This document shows, in pieces, positions 19,016 through 27,359 of a DNA stretch of 64,000 nt. The notes beneath the pieces were generated by a model. That model did not search any database. It had not been told where the DNA came from and saw only the letters and a list, made by a program, of their open reading frames with translations. This stretch comes from Novipirellula galeiformis. GTDB lineage: Bacteria > Planctomycetota > Planctomycetia > Pirellulales > Pirellulaceae. Location of the stretch: positions 186,001 through 250,000 of the forward strand of contig NZ_SJPT01000006.1 of NCBI RefSeq assembly GCF_007860095.1, read 5' to 3'. Both the position numbers and the translations under genes were made by a program. Every line of letters starts with the position of its first letter. Within the stretch, counting starts at the first letter, position 1.

Positions 19016-20251
19016 TTAAAAGCCGTATGGGCTGGATTGATACGAGCTGGATTGATATGGGTTGGATTGATAATTGTACGACCCGTAATACGACGAATCG
19101 TGCTTGATCGGGCTGATCGCATGGGGCGGTTTGATCTTGTGATCTTTGTCATCATCATCATCGTCCAATGCGACTGCGATCAGACCACCGATTCCCGCTA
19201 GAGCCGCAATGCCACCCAAGCCGCCATGGCCTCCACCGCCACCGCCGCCATAACCACCGCCTGAGCTGCAGCAACCATCAAGAGGCGTACCGTAGCCATC
19301 GGCCACGATCTCTTCTTCAACGACGATCTCTTCCTCAACGATCACCTCTTCCTCGACACAATGGATCACTTCGGGACACGGCGCCACTTGCATTTCAAAG
19401 TAATTGCAGTAGGGAGCACCGTGGCCATGGAGACCAATTAATTTCTGCTTGTCGTCGCCCTTTGCCGCTTTTTGCTGGGCTTCATCGACCAACTCAAACC
19501 CTACCAAGCCAACCCCGGCGGCTCCCACAGCAAGCAGCGAATACTCGTCCGCGGCGAGTGCATCCACGCGAAAATTGCCGGTTTCATCCGTCACGGCTCG
19601 CGCGATTGTCTTACCGTCCTTCACGATGAATACGTTCGTTAGATTTGCGGCATCCAACACCGAGCCATTCGCACCGGCAAGACGAAGCATGCCATTCATC
19701 CCACCATCGCTCTGCATGACACGGAGAAAATGATCGTTGCAAACTCGCTCAGATACTTCGCTTAACTTTTCGGTCGGCAAAGAAACCACCGAGCCCGATA
19801 GCTTGGCTGGCAAATAGCGAGTCACCGCCATCTTCACCATCGTGAAATCGATGTTCGCAGCTGCGATTTCCAGTTCGCCGGGGAAGTGGGTGCCAGCAGT
19901 GGTTTCCGCATCAAGCACATGCGTTGCAAAGCATGCAAACACGTCCTTGGCCTTCGCGGTTAACGAGTAAACGCCAGGCTTGACATTTTCAATCGCAAAT
20001 TCGCCAGCGTCGTTGGAGGTGCCTCGCAACACGTTTCCATCGTTATCAAGCAGGGTGATTTTTGCGTCGGCGACCGCCTTTGCTTCCCCATTGACCGACG
20101 GCAGAATGACTCGCCCCGTCAACGTTTCCGCCTTCGAAGGCGCAACCCACTGACTAACGGTGAGGTGACTAGCCCCCACCTCAGCCCTTAGCGGTGCACT
20201 AGTCAAGGTCGACGCGAGAAGAACGGCAAGTCCTGCTAAGTGGAGTCTCAT
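19016..20251 (-). CDS. Exported protein with carboxypeptidase-regulatory-like domain and Gly/acidic tail
   Basis: A protein of 411 residues. A signal peptide (MRLHLAGLAVLLASTLTSAP) is followed by a beta-sandwich of the carboxypeptidase-regulatory type (GRVILPSVNGEAKAVADAKI, GEFAIENVKPGVYSLTAKA) and a second, weaker copy (TIARAVTDETGNFRVDALAA). The C-terminal third is low complexity: EEEVIVEEEIVVEEE, a glycine-rich run, a glycine-zipper-like hydrophobic segment followed by six aspartates, and a Tyr/Ser/Gln-rich end. ATG 20251 has AAGG upstream; the open frame to 20311 adds a non-signal extension. Proteins of this plan are common in planctomycete envelopes; the specific role is unknown. A terminator follows. 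Confidence 0.85.
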   Translation of the reverse strand: MRLHLAGLAVLLASTLTSAPLRAEVGASHLTVSQWVAPSKAETLTGRVILPSVNGEAKAVADAKITLLDNDGNVLRGTSNDAGEFAIENVKPGVYSLTAKAKDVFACFATHVLDAETTAGTHFPGELEIAAANIDFTMVKMAVTRYLPAKLSGSVVSLPTEKLSEVSERVCNDHFLRVMQSDGGMNGMLRLAGANGSVLDAANLTNVFIVKDGKTIARAVTDETGNFRVDALAADEYSLLAVGAAGVGLVGFELVDEAQQKAAKGDDKQKLIGLHGHGAPYCNYFEMQVAPCPEVIHCVEEEVIVEEEIVVEEEIVADGYGTPLDGCCSSGGGYGGGGGGGHGGLGGIAALAGIGGLIAVALDDDDDDKDHKIKPPHAISPIKHDSSYYGSYNYQSNPYQSSSYQSSPYGF

Positions 20252-20686
20252 TTCTGATTGCCTTGGTGTTTTAATGGGTGAGACACAACCAGCCCGACGG
20301 ATGCATTTCATTCAAGGGGGGCTGGGCAACTTATACGACACTCATCGTAAGCATTTCCAACACCGTGAACAAGCACATAATCGCTACATTTAACATTGCT
20401 ATCAAATTCCGTTCGATCGCCTGAGGCCCTGAACTGACGACGTTTCAGTCCCAGCAAAACAGCTCTACAGAGGGGAATCAGCTAAATTACCGATCACACC
20501 CCGACCAGCCAGACCGACACCCACCCTCAGAAGGGCCGTAAATAACGAGGAAAAGCCAAATTCTCTTTTGCAGGCGAACTTGGCGGATTTTTTCAAGACA
20601 CTTATGATTCTGGAGCTCCTCGGTCGGTAATTCTCTCCATCATCGCCGCGTGGCAAGCGGTATTTTTTTTCTCCACGAGGGATTCC
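20252..20686. other. Intergenic region between divergent genes
   Basis: A 435-base spacer, somewhat A+T-richer than the genes around it. It must hold promoters for the leftward surface-protein gene and the rightward small gene. No RNA gene, repeat or conserved frame was seen. Confidence 0.35.
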
Positions 20687-21151
20687 TTGTCCAGCCCTTT
20701 TCGCCCCCCCGCCCCCTTAGCCGCGGAAAAAGGCGTCTTCGGAGACCACGCAACCCTGCGAACAAGACGGTTTCTGTATCGCGTGATCGAGTTCCGGCGG
20801 CCCTTGCTTGGGACTTTGGTCTACAGCGGTTGGTGGTTCCGCCAGAAGATCGAGATCAATGGCAAACAGGTCTGGTGGAAGGTCAGTTGGTTGAACCTCA
20901 GCCGAGACGTCTCGTTTTCCATTCCGGCGAGCGCCTACGCTCAAGAAGCGACGGCTCGCGCGGGCGACAGCGTGCCTGCGCTCAACGCATCGCAGGCCCC
21001 CCCATTGCAGTCCCCCCCATCGCAGGACCATGGCACCGCAACGAACGGACCGATCCAAGGGCGAATCGAGATCCAGTTCACACGTGGATTACGAATTCGA
21101 CGTTTCCGGATTTGGTTTGACGGGACGATTGCCTATGACGAAATCGACTGA
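20687..21151 (+). CDS. Hypothetical protein, 154 aa
   Basis: A TTG start preceded by GAGGGA begins a frame of 154 residues. The core RFLYRVIEFRRPLLGTLVYS and WWFRQKIEINGKQVWWKVSW, followed by RIEIQFTRGLRIRRFRIWFD, has the alternating pattern of a beta-sheet protein, separated by an Ala/Gln/Pro-rich linker. No signal peptide or known motif was seen. An overlapping frame starting at 20650 shows no such pattern and is treated as its shadow. Function unknown. Confidence 0.6.
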   Translation: MSSPFRPPAPLAAEKGVFGDHATLRTRRFLYRVIEFRRPLLGTLVYSGWWFRQKIEINGKQVWWKVSWLNLSRDVSFSIPASAYAQEATARAGDSVPALNASQAPPLQSPPSQDHGTATNGPIQGRIEIQFTRGLRIRRFRIWFDGTIAYDEID

Positions 21152-21253
21152 CCGCCCCCCACGTTGCAGTAAAGCGTCAACCAAAAGGCGTGCTCGCCAT
21201 TTGGTTTTTCGTTTTCCCAATTGAATTTCGCTGTTTCTATTGGATTTCGACTT

Positions 21254-21856
21254 CTATTGGATTTCGACAATCACTCCAGCCGGTCCTGCGTTGAGCACCA
21301 ACGAGTTGCCAATCATCACCTGTTTCTCCCAATCGCTATGGATGTGACCGCAGACCACCAATCGCGGATTTCGCGTTTCAACGATGCTGCGAATGGATTG
21401 GCTGCCGCGAATGCGCCCTTCGCTATCGTGGTCAACGCTGTCGATCGGAGGTGAGTGGACAACGAGCACCCCTTGATGGGGACAGTCCGCGAGTAGTTCA
21501 GCGGCCTGCGTCTCATCGAAGTCGTAGCTCCAATCCCCAAACGGGGTTACAGGAATACCGCCGCCGACTCCCCAGAAATCGATGCCCTTGATCGAGCAGC
21601 CATTGCCATGCAAAACCGTGGCACGGTTCCAGCCTTTTGCCGCAGCGGTCAATTCCTCAGCGGTCTCGCCATTTCCCGGGACCAACACGGCTGGTTTTTC
21701 GATCTTGGACAAGATGTCGAGCGTGTCGGAGATCCCACGGTGCTGTCGGGCAAAGTCACCTGCGCCGATCACAACATCGACCCTTTCGGCCATCGCTACC
21801 AATTTTTCGGCCGCGACGGTATCACAATGAAGGTCGCTAAAGCAAAGGTATTTCAT
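21254..21856 (-). CDS. Calcineurin-like metallophosphoesterase
   Basis: A 200-residue member of the metallophosphoesterase superfamily. Metal-binding motifs occur in the usual order: CFSDLHCD, IGAGDFAR (in place of GDxx), VPGNGE (GNxx), VVHSPP, and VVCGHIHSDWEKQV (GHxH). The GNG replaces the GNH core, as in a subset of small phosphoesterases. ATG 21856 with AAGGA seven bases upstream is preferred over the longer frame from 21907. Likely a cytoplasmic phosphodiesterase; the substrate is unknown. It stands alone. Confidence 0.88.
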   Translation of the reverse strand: MKYLCFSDLHCDTVAAEKLVAMAERVDVVIGAGDFARQHRGISDTLDILSKIEKPAVLVPGNGETAEELTAAAKGWNRATVLHGNGCSIKGIDFWGVGGGIPVTPFGDWSYDFDETQAAELLADCPHQGVLVVHSPPIDSVDHDSEGRIRGSQSIRSIVETRNPRLVVCGHIHSDWEKQVMIGNSLVLNAGPAGVIVEIQ

Positions 21857-22293
21857 CGTATTTTCCTTGGTCATTGCGTCGCCACGCGATTCTCGTGGCC
21901 TGATCAATCAAACGTCGCCACTCGCAAACACGACGAGGGTGGGCGTGTCGAAACCAACCTTGGCCTAAGCTTGATCGGCTGTCGATGGCCAACTTCTTCG
22001 CTTTCGTGTGACCGATGATCAATGCTTTTCCGCGTGAGGCGTTTTTCCGGCGAAGGCGCTTTTCGGGCAAAGGCGTTATTCCGGCGAAGACAATGTCTGG
22101 CAGGTCATTTTTCCAGCGTATGCGTTTCGAGTGCATGTTTTTTCCGGCGCATGGGAGCAATGGGGCGAGTTCGCTGCCGCCGGTGCCGCCACCGTCGATG
22201 ATTTCCGGTTTGCCCGAACAGCAAGGTTACCGAATGCCGTCACAGCAACTAAAGTGACGGTTGAACAAATTCGACTGTGATTTTTGAGTTGGC
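21857..22293. other. Intergenic region with a 17-bp repeat
   Basis: No gene is supported in this 437-base spacer. It contains three imperfect 17-base units and nothing else recognisable. Confidence 0.35.
22038..22088. repeat. 17-bp imperfect tandem repeat, 3 copies
   Basis: Units at 22038, 22055 and 22072: GGCGTTTTTCCGGCGAA, GGCGCTTTTCGGGCAAA and GGCGTTATTCCGGCGAA. Confidence 0.75.
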
Positions 22294-22644
22294 ATGCCTG
22301 AACCTCTTTCCGCTAATTTCCGCCGCCCCCTGTTATTGCTGATCGCGATTGCGCTGTTGGTGGGGAGTGCTGCGGTATGGTGGTGGGGTGACGAAAGTAG
22401 CGCTCGCTTTGCGGCGGCGGCAATGGGACGGGTCGGGCTCGTGCTCGCTGCGCTGTGGTTAGCGTGGCCTTCGCTTCGTCGCCCGGCGCGATGGTTTCCA
22501 CCGGCGGTGGCGGTTATCGGGGTGATCTCGTTAATGGTCTTGGCGGCACAGCCGAGATTGATTTTTGCGGTAGTGCCAGCGGCCGGAACGTTGATCACAA
22601 TCACCATGTTGGTGCGAAGCTTTCGCGGGCCCCCCAAACGCTGA
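22294..22644 (+). CDS. Small membrane protein, hypothetical
   Basis: A frame of 116 residues with three hydrophobic segments: PLLLLIAIALLVGSAAVWWW, VGLVLAALWLAWP and AVAVIGVISLMVLAA with a following FAVVPAAGTLITITML stretch. It has a basic tail (RSFRGPPKR). The pattern is of a small integral membrane protein with three or four helices. No family was recognised. Codon pattern and hydrophobicity support expression, but no neighbours give a functional hint. Confidence 0.68.
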   Translation: MPEPLSANFRRPLLLLIAIALLVGSAAVWWWGDESSARFAAAAMGRVGLVLAALWLAWPSLRRPARWFPPAVAVIGVISLMVLAAQPRLIFAVVPAAGTLITITMLVRSFRGPPKR

Positions 22645-23162
22645 GCGTCCCCTCCACCTCATTTCTATCCGCAGAGAAATCGCGGCACACCGTCCCGTTG
22701 GAGGACACCTTCCCGTTGGAGGACGCCGTTTTTCCGGGCCCATCACAACTCGACGCGTCAGCGAGGCACCGAGCCGAGTGCGAGGCGTTCCGTCGGACAG
22801 AGGCGTTCCCCCGGACAAGCGCGCGAGGCAGGGCGATTGGGGGATTGTCTTTTTTCTGGGGGGGCCACTGTTTCACACTACTTTCGTTCGGTTTCACACT
22901 ACTTTCGTTCGGTTTCACGCTGTCTAGAGCTCTAAATACGCTGCCTCGAGCACTGAATAATCGGAATCGGCGCCAAAATTGGAAAAAACCTACCTGACCC
23001 GCTGCGAAATAGCCGAAACAACCAGCAACACCGGTCTGATCAGATCGGTCGGAGGATCAGTTACCAGTGACGGTGACATCCTATTCCTTGTCGCATCGGG
23101 CGACTGGGCCTCCGGCTGGTTATTCGCATCGGAGCGATTTAGCACTGTAGGGAGGCATTTCC
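22645..23162. other. Intergenic region with short direct repeats
   Basis: A 518-base spacer without a convincing gene. It has a duplicated CCCGTTGGAGGAC motif near 22701-22730 and a 21-base repeat at 22870-22920. It ends in the ribosome site (GGGAGG) of the BON-domain gene. Confidence 0.4.
22870..22920. repeat. 21-bp tandem repeat, 2.4 copies
   Basis: Two identical 21-base units at 22870-22890 and 22891-22911 (core TTTCACACTACTTTCGTTCG) and a partial third unit. Confidence 0.85.
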
Positions 23163-24440
23163 ATGCGACGGACGTATTTCGGATTGGCGATTGCCACGAT
23201 AGCAGCCTTGGGACCAATGCAGGTCTTTGGCGGCGATCGAGAAATCGCTCAGCAAATTATTCAACGGTTGAAAGTTAACCGTGACTCAGGAGCGTTGAAG
23301 GATTTCTCGCTCGACATGAAGGTCGAACAAGGCGTCGTGTTGTTTCGCGGCAACGTCAGCCAGTCGGCCCAAAAAGATCTCGTATTGATGACCGCTTCGG
23401 GCATCCAGGGGATCAACGACATCGTGGATGAAGTGACCATCAATGGTCAAACGGTGTCGGCAGAAACGACGACGGCAAAAGTCGTCAAACCAGTCAAAAA
23501 CGTTGCCATTGTGGCAACGGAACCGGTGATCGAAGCGGGTGCAAAGGATTCGAAACCGGCTGTAGCCGCGAAATCGAATCCCAAGCCTGCGAGCGAATCG
23601 AATTTCTCGTTCAGCAAGGCGTTGGCGGCAAAAGCAGCCACGATTCGCGAAGCGACTCAACGCGAAGAGACGGTCGTTCAAGCCGACTTGCCTCGCTTTG
23701 AGGCCCCAGAGCAGATGCCGGGCGAGGTTCGTCCCACCGCCGCGGTGGAATTGAACGCTTCGCCGTTGCCAAGCGGCGACGAGCAAATTGTTTCGTCGGT
23801 CGTCAGTGCACTCGGCCAGGCCCAGAAATCGGGCCAGCTACGTGGCTTTGGCGTTGATGTAACGAGCAACGGTGGGATCGTCCAACTCAAGGGACGCGCC
23901 GCTTCGGATGCACAACGCGATGCAATCGTCCAGATTGCCGAATCCACTCCAGGCGTCACGGGAGTCCGCGATGCGATTGAAGTCGCCGCAACGCTGCCGC
24001 GTCTTCCCAAGCCCACCGTGGCTCAAGCCGCACCGGTCGCGCCAGCCGCTCCCATGCAGACTCGTATGGTTGCAAACCAAGGGCATGCCCCCGCGATGGC
24101 AGTCCCCTATCGCATGAACCCGCAACAACAGGTTCATGCGGCACAAGTGGGTTACGGTGCAATGCAGGGAGCCCCGACCATGGGACAACCCGTTCCCATG
24201 GCTCCGTATACCGGTGGAGGAGCACCTCGCTATGACTCGCCGAACTTGCCAAATTACGCTTGGCCAGGCTACGCAGCTCACCCAAACTACGCTGCATTGA
24301 CTTATCCACAGCAGTACAGCCCATCGGCATGGCCGTACATCGGACCGTTCTACCCTTATCCGCAAGTTCCTCTTGGATGGCGTAAGGTCAGCCTTGAATG
24401 GGACGACGGCTGGTGGTTCCTGGACTTCACCGATCGCTAA
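23163..24440 (+). CDS. Exported BON-domain protein
   Basis: A protein of 425 residues with a signal peptide (RRTYFGLAIATIAALGPMQV). It has two BON domains: residues about 25-95 (IAQQIIQRLKVNRDSGALKD, VEQGVVLFRGNVSQSAQKD) and about 205-275 (IVSSVVSALGQAQKSGQLRG, SNGGIVQLKGRAASDAQRDA). These are joined by an Ala/Lys/Glu-rich linker and followed by a Pro/Gln/Tyr-rich tail ending KVSLEWDDGWWFLDFTD. BON domains bind membranes or phospholipid and occur in OsmY-like periplasmic proteins. GGGAGG lies eight bases upstream of the ATG. A strong terminator follows. Confidence 0.88.
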   Translation: MRRTYFGLAIATIAALGPMQVFGGDREIAQQIIQRLKVNRDSGALKDFSLDMKVEQGVVLFRGNVSQSAQKDLVLMTASGIQGINDIVDEVTINGQTVSAETTTAKVVKPVKNVAIVATEPVIEAGAKDSKPAVAAKSNPKPASESNFSFSKALAAKAATIREATQREETVVQADLPRFEAPEQMPGEVRPTAAVELNASPLPSGDEQIVSSVVSALGQAQKSGQLRGFGVDVTSNGGIVQLKGRAASDAQRDAIVQIAESTPGVTGVRDAIEVAATLPRLPKPTVAQAAPVAPAAPMQTRMVANQGHAPAMAVPYRMNPQQQVHAAQVGYGAMQGAPTMGQPVPMAPYTGGGAPRYDSPNLPNYAWPGYAAHPNYAALTYPQQYSPSAWPYIGPFYPYPQVPLGWRKVSLEWDDGWWFLDFTDR

Positions 24441-24489
24441 GCCGATCGACCGCTGGGCATGGAACGCCTCGCCCATCGCACTTGCAAAG

Positions 24490-24526
24490 AAGCTCGTGAA
24501 ACAGTTCGCTGTTCACGAGCTTTTTT
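24490..24526 (+). terminator. Rho-independent terminator after the BON-domain gene
   Basis: An 11-base stem AAGCTCGTGAA / TTCACGAGCTT encloses an 11-base loop and runs into six T residues. Confidence 0.88.
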
Positions 24527-24986
24527 CGTTTAAATATCGCTGACTTTTACAGGTACTCATTCCGCCTTCGCGGTGGTGCAGCTCCGAATCCTGCGTCGAT
24601 CGCCCCCGCAGCGTTCGAGAGCGCGCGACCGAGGCGTATCGTTTCGGGACGCTCCGCCCCCGCCTCTGCTTTCTAGGTGCCGTTTTCTAAGCTCGGGCTG
24701 CTCGATTGAGGGCTGCTCGATTGAGGGCTGCTCGATCCGGGGCAGCTGGCCCTTCGTTTTCGATCGTGGAGAGAGCCGCAGCTTGTTTTCAGACGTTTTA
24801 AAGGGGATTAACGGACCGGATACGCCTGATCACTCGACTCCCAATCCTTGCGGACGCGTTTCTTTTTGTCCGATTTTCGGATCTTTCGGATTTACCCGCA
24901 AGATCCTCCCAAGTTCACACGATACTACCATTACGCAGATCGCTAGTTGCGATCGATCGTAAAGGAAACCACGGAAGGTTGCTCGG
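24527..24986. other. Intergenic region with a 15-bp repeat
   Basis: About 460 bases without a supported gene. It includes the three-copy repeat at 24695-24739 and presumably the promoter of the lipoprotein gene at 24987. Confidence 0.35.
24695..24739. repeat. 15-bp tandem repeat, 3 copies
   Basis: Units GGGCTGCTCGATTGA at 24695 and 24710 and GGGCTGCTCGATCCG at 24725. Confidence 0.88.
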
Positions 24987-25631
24987 ATGAAGACTCCTAA
25001 TTCAACACGCGTACGCACCACAAACGGCGATGTCGATCGTGTGGCAAGTGTTGCCAAGAAAACGCACGCCCCATCTATCGCATTGGGGCTGATCGCAATG
25101 ATGGCGATCAGTTCAACCGGATGCTACGGAATTGGAGGCACCAACTATAACCTTGGCTTCTTGGCCTATCCAATCCCGGTGAGTCCTTACTTCCAACACA
25201 AGCAAGAAGAGAAGTTTTGGAAGAAGGAGCGTTACGACCGCGTTCCGATCCTGGGACCAACCACATCGGGTGGCACCCCCGTGGCGCTTGACCCGCCTAG
25301 CGACGACGAAGTGATGCACGCACTCGAGTCGGCCCGTCCGGCTCAAGGTGGCGTTCCCCTGCTGTGGGAAACCCAACGCAACAATGTGCGGATCATCAAA
25401 GAAAAGATCGCCGATTACATCGATCCGCCCCGTTTCTATCCGCTGATCGGTCCAGCACAACTGCACCACGCCCACTACAAGTGCTCGATCTACTTCGACG
25501 AAAAGACCATCGTCGGATACCCGGTTCCCCACACGCTGCATGACCGAGAAGTGATCGAAGTGGTCTACATTGACCACAACCACTTCCACATGGTGGGCGA
25601 CGTCGAACCCTACACGACTCCCAACTTGTAA
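24987..25631 (+). CDS. Predicted lipoprotein, hypothetical
   Basis: A protein of 214 residues. A basic N-terminus of about 30 residues precedes a hydrophobic segment ending in a lipobox-like ISSTGC, so the mature protein probably starts at Cys47. The remainder includes YPIPVSPYFQHKQEEKFWKK, a Pro-rich patch and a His-rich end (HHAHYKCSIYFDE, YIDHNHFHMVGD). A GGAAGG site lies upstream and a perfect terminator downstream, marking a single-gene unit. The family was not recognised; such proteins appear typical of planctomycetes. The long pre-lipobox leader is unusual. Confidence 0.82.
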   Translation: MKTPNSTRVRTTNGDVDRVASVAKKTHAPSIALGLIAMMAISSTGCYGIGGTNYNLGFLAYPIPVSPYFQHKQEEKFWKKERYDRVPILGPTTSGGTPVALDPPSDDEVMHALESARPAQGGVPLLWETQRNNVRIIKEKIADYIDPPRFYPLIGPAQLHHAHYKCSIYFDEKTIVGYPVPHTLHDREVIEVVYIDHNHFHMVGDVEPYTTPNL

Positions 25632-25658
25632 GCGTCCCCTCGCCGACGCAACCACTCC

Positions 25659-25688
25659 AAAAGGCTAGCCACACGGCTAGCCTTTTTT
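25659..25688 (+). terminator. Rho-independent terminator after the lipoprotein gene
   Basis: The perfect stem AAAAGGCTAGCC / GGCTAGCCTTTT with an ACAC loop is followed by further T residues. Confidence 0.9.
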
Positions 25689-25692
25689 CGTT

Positions 25693-25756
25693 TGGAGCCC
25701 CAGCGAACTGGAGACCCAGCGAATTGGAGCCCCAGGCAATCGGAGCCCCGGGCAAT
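25693..25756. repeat. 16-bp tandem repeat, 4 copies
   Basis: Four adjacent units of the type TGGAGCCCCAGCGAAT at 25693, 25709, 25725 and 25741, diverging to CGGAGCCCCGGGCAAT in the last. The repeat begins five bases after the terminator. Confidence 0.88.
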
Positions 25757-25850
25757 ACGAAAACGCGATCCCGCTAGCGGAAAACCTCCTCCGCACCTTC
25801 CGCATGACACGGTTAAAAACCAAGCAGGACGGAATTGACGAATTCTCGCA

Positions 25851-26660
25851 TCAGCGATCGTAACGGCGATTCCATCCGCCATTGACTTCGATCACTTGGC
25901 TGGTCACGAACGTGTTTTCAGGAGCGGAGACAAATGCGATGGCTCGGGCAATGTCAGCGGGAGCCCCCCAGCGGTTCATCAACGATTCGTTGCGTGCCCG
26001 GGCATCCCAATACTCGCTGGTGGTATGTCCCCAGGACGTTTGGATCCATCCCGGGGCAACCACATTGACCCGAATTTTGGGCGCGACGGTCTGAGCCAAA
26101 CTTTGGGCGAATGCGGTGATCGCAGCTTTGACCGGGCCGAACATTTGCCCGGCGTCACCCTCCATGCCCGCGGAGGATTGATCCCAACCGATGAATGCCA
26201 TCGAAGCGGGCAACTCAAGCGTTTGCTCGGACATTCTTGAAACCACCAAGCGGCTGAGATGGATCGTGCCAATCACATCCACCTGCAGCAATTGGTTGAG
26301 TTTCTCGCCAAAATCCAACGCGGCGAACTCACCTGTCAAAACATCCACACCGGCATTGTTCACCCAGCTGTGAATCACGCCAAGTTCGTTCCAACATTGA
26401 TTGGCAAACGCTTCGATGGCGGTGAAATCCCCCAAGTCGGCAGCCAATAGCACCGGCTGAGCACCGAGCTCGCCGCATTCACGCGCGGTTTGCTTGGCCC
26501 CTTCGAGGTTGCGTCGATAGTGAATCACGATGCGATCGACACCGCGGCGCGAGAGCTCAAGGGCTGTCGCACGCCCAATACCACTGGAGGCCCCAGTGAC
26601 CACTGCGTTGGTACCACAAAATTCTCGATTCCGCTCCACGACCCCTCGCTGCCTTTTCAT
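25851..26660 (-). CDS. SDR-family protein with Phe in place of the catalytic Tyr
   Basis: A 269-residue short-chain dehydrogenase/reductase. The cofactor motif TGASSGIGRA, the NNAG motif (VNNAGVD) and the C-terminal VIEVNGGWN are intact. The YxxxK motif reads FGPVK (Phe174, Lys178 by my count), with codon TTC where tyrosine is expected, and no other tyrosine lies nearby. YRRN after the first Rossmann strand suggests NADP preference. Loss of the tyrosine would be expected to cripple standard redox chemistry. It stands alone on the minus strand. No ribosome site is evident before the ATG. Confidence 0.88.
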   Translation of the reverse strand: MKRQRGVVERNREFCGTNAVVTGASSGIGRATALELSRRGVDRIVIHYRRNLEGAKQTARECGELGAQPVLLAADLGDFTAIEAFANQCWNELGVIHSWVNNAGVDVLTGEFAALDFGEKLNQLLQVDVIGTIHLSRLVVSRMSEQTLELPASMAFIGWDQSSAGMEGDAGQMFGPVKAAITAFAQSLAQTVAPKIRVNVVAPGWIQTSWGHTTSEYWDARARNESLMNRWGAPADIARAIAFVSAPENTFVTSQVIEVNGGWNRRYDR

Positions 26661-27359
26661 TTAGGAATTTGACAAACTCACGTCGATGCGGTTGTGGATC
26701 GGATAGCTGCGTGATGCTGAGATCCTACGACAATGCCTCGTGTCCCTTTCGCCACAGCTGCCCCTTTGAATCCCCCCGGCTAATGAATCCCCCCGGCTAA
26801 ACGCCTCCGCGATTTCCACGCTTCCCTTGGTTGGCGTTGGAGGTGGTTGGCATTGGAGATCATTGGAGTAGCTCGAGAATTCGAACACGGCAACCGAGTG
26901 GTACGTTAGTCATGGGGACGATCCGTTGTCAGGGGGGGGGCGAGTTGAGAAGCACCAAAGCGTCTCCCCGGCTGCCGCAAATCGGATGGCACATCGCCCA
27001 GGGGTGACCAAGTTTTCAGGCCGCTGCCAGCGGATTGCCAGCCCTTGGTTGCTGGCTCTAAGGTGCCTTGACCGCGACGTTTCTCTGTTTGCAGCGAGAG
27101 GGGATCGAGCGTAAAACTCGCCCTAAAACCGGGACACCAACGGTTGGGTGAACAGCCATACACACCCGAATTCCCCTTGCTAGCTTGCACGGTAAAAGTT
27201 GACGCCAATATCAGCTCGCCCTTGCCGTATTTACCCTAATCCGGCTAATCTTCTGAGATAGACGAATCATTATGGACTCGCACGAAAACATTGACGCACG
27301 AAATTAGCGGTGCGATTACGGGTTTGCCCAGTAATAGAGTAATAGAAAGAGAATTGAAT
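26661..27359. other. Long intergenic region upstream of aceE
   Basis: About 700 bases with no supported gene. It holds a 17-base direct duplication (TGAATCCCCCCGGCTAA at 26767 and 26784) and a run of nine G near 26931. A weak sigma-70-like pair (TTGACG at 27291-27296 and GATTAC at 27314-27319, 17-base spacer) could drive aceE. Confidence 0.35.
26767..26800. repeat. 17-bp direct duplication
   Basis: TGAATCCCCCCGGCTAA occurs twice head to tail with no mismatch. Confidence 0.9.

Noticed and set aside
20650-21120. 156-codon frame overlapping the 154-residue hypothetical gene
   Set aside because: It is Arg/Pro-rich without structure-like pattern, whereas the 20687 frame shows beta-sheet alternation and a ribosome site.
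27291-27359. TTG start extending aceE by 23 residues
   Set aside because: The extension is not AceE-like and has no ribosome site; ATG 27360 fits the family.
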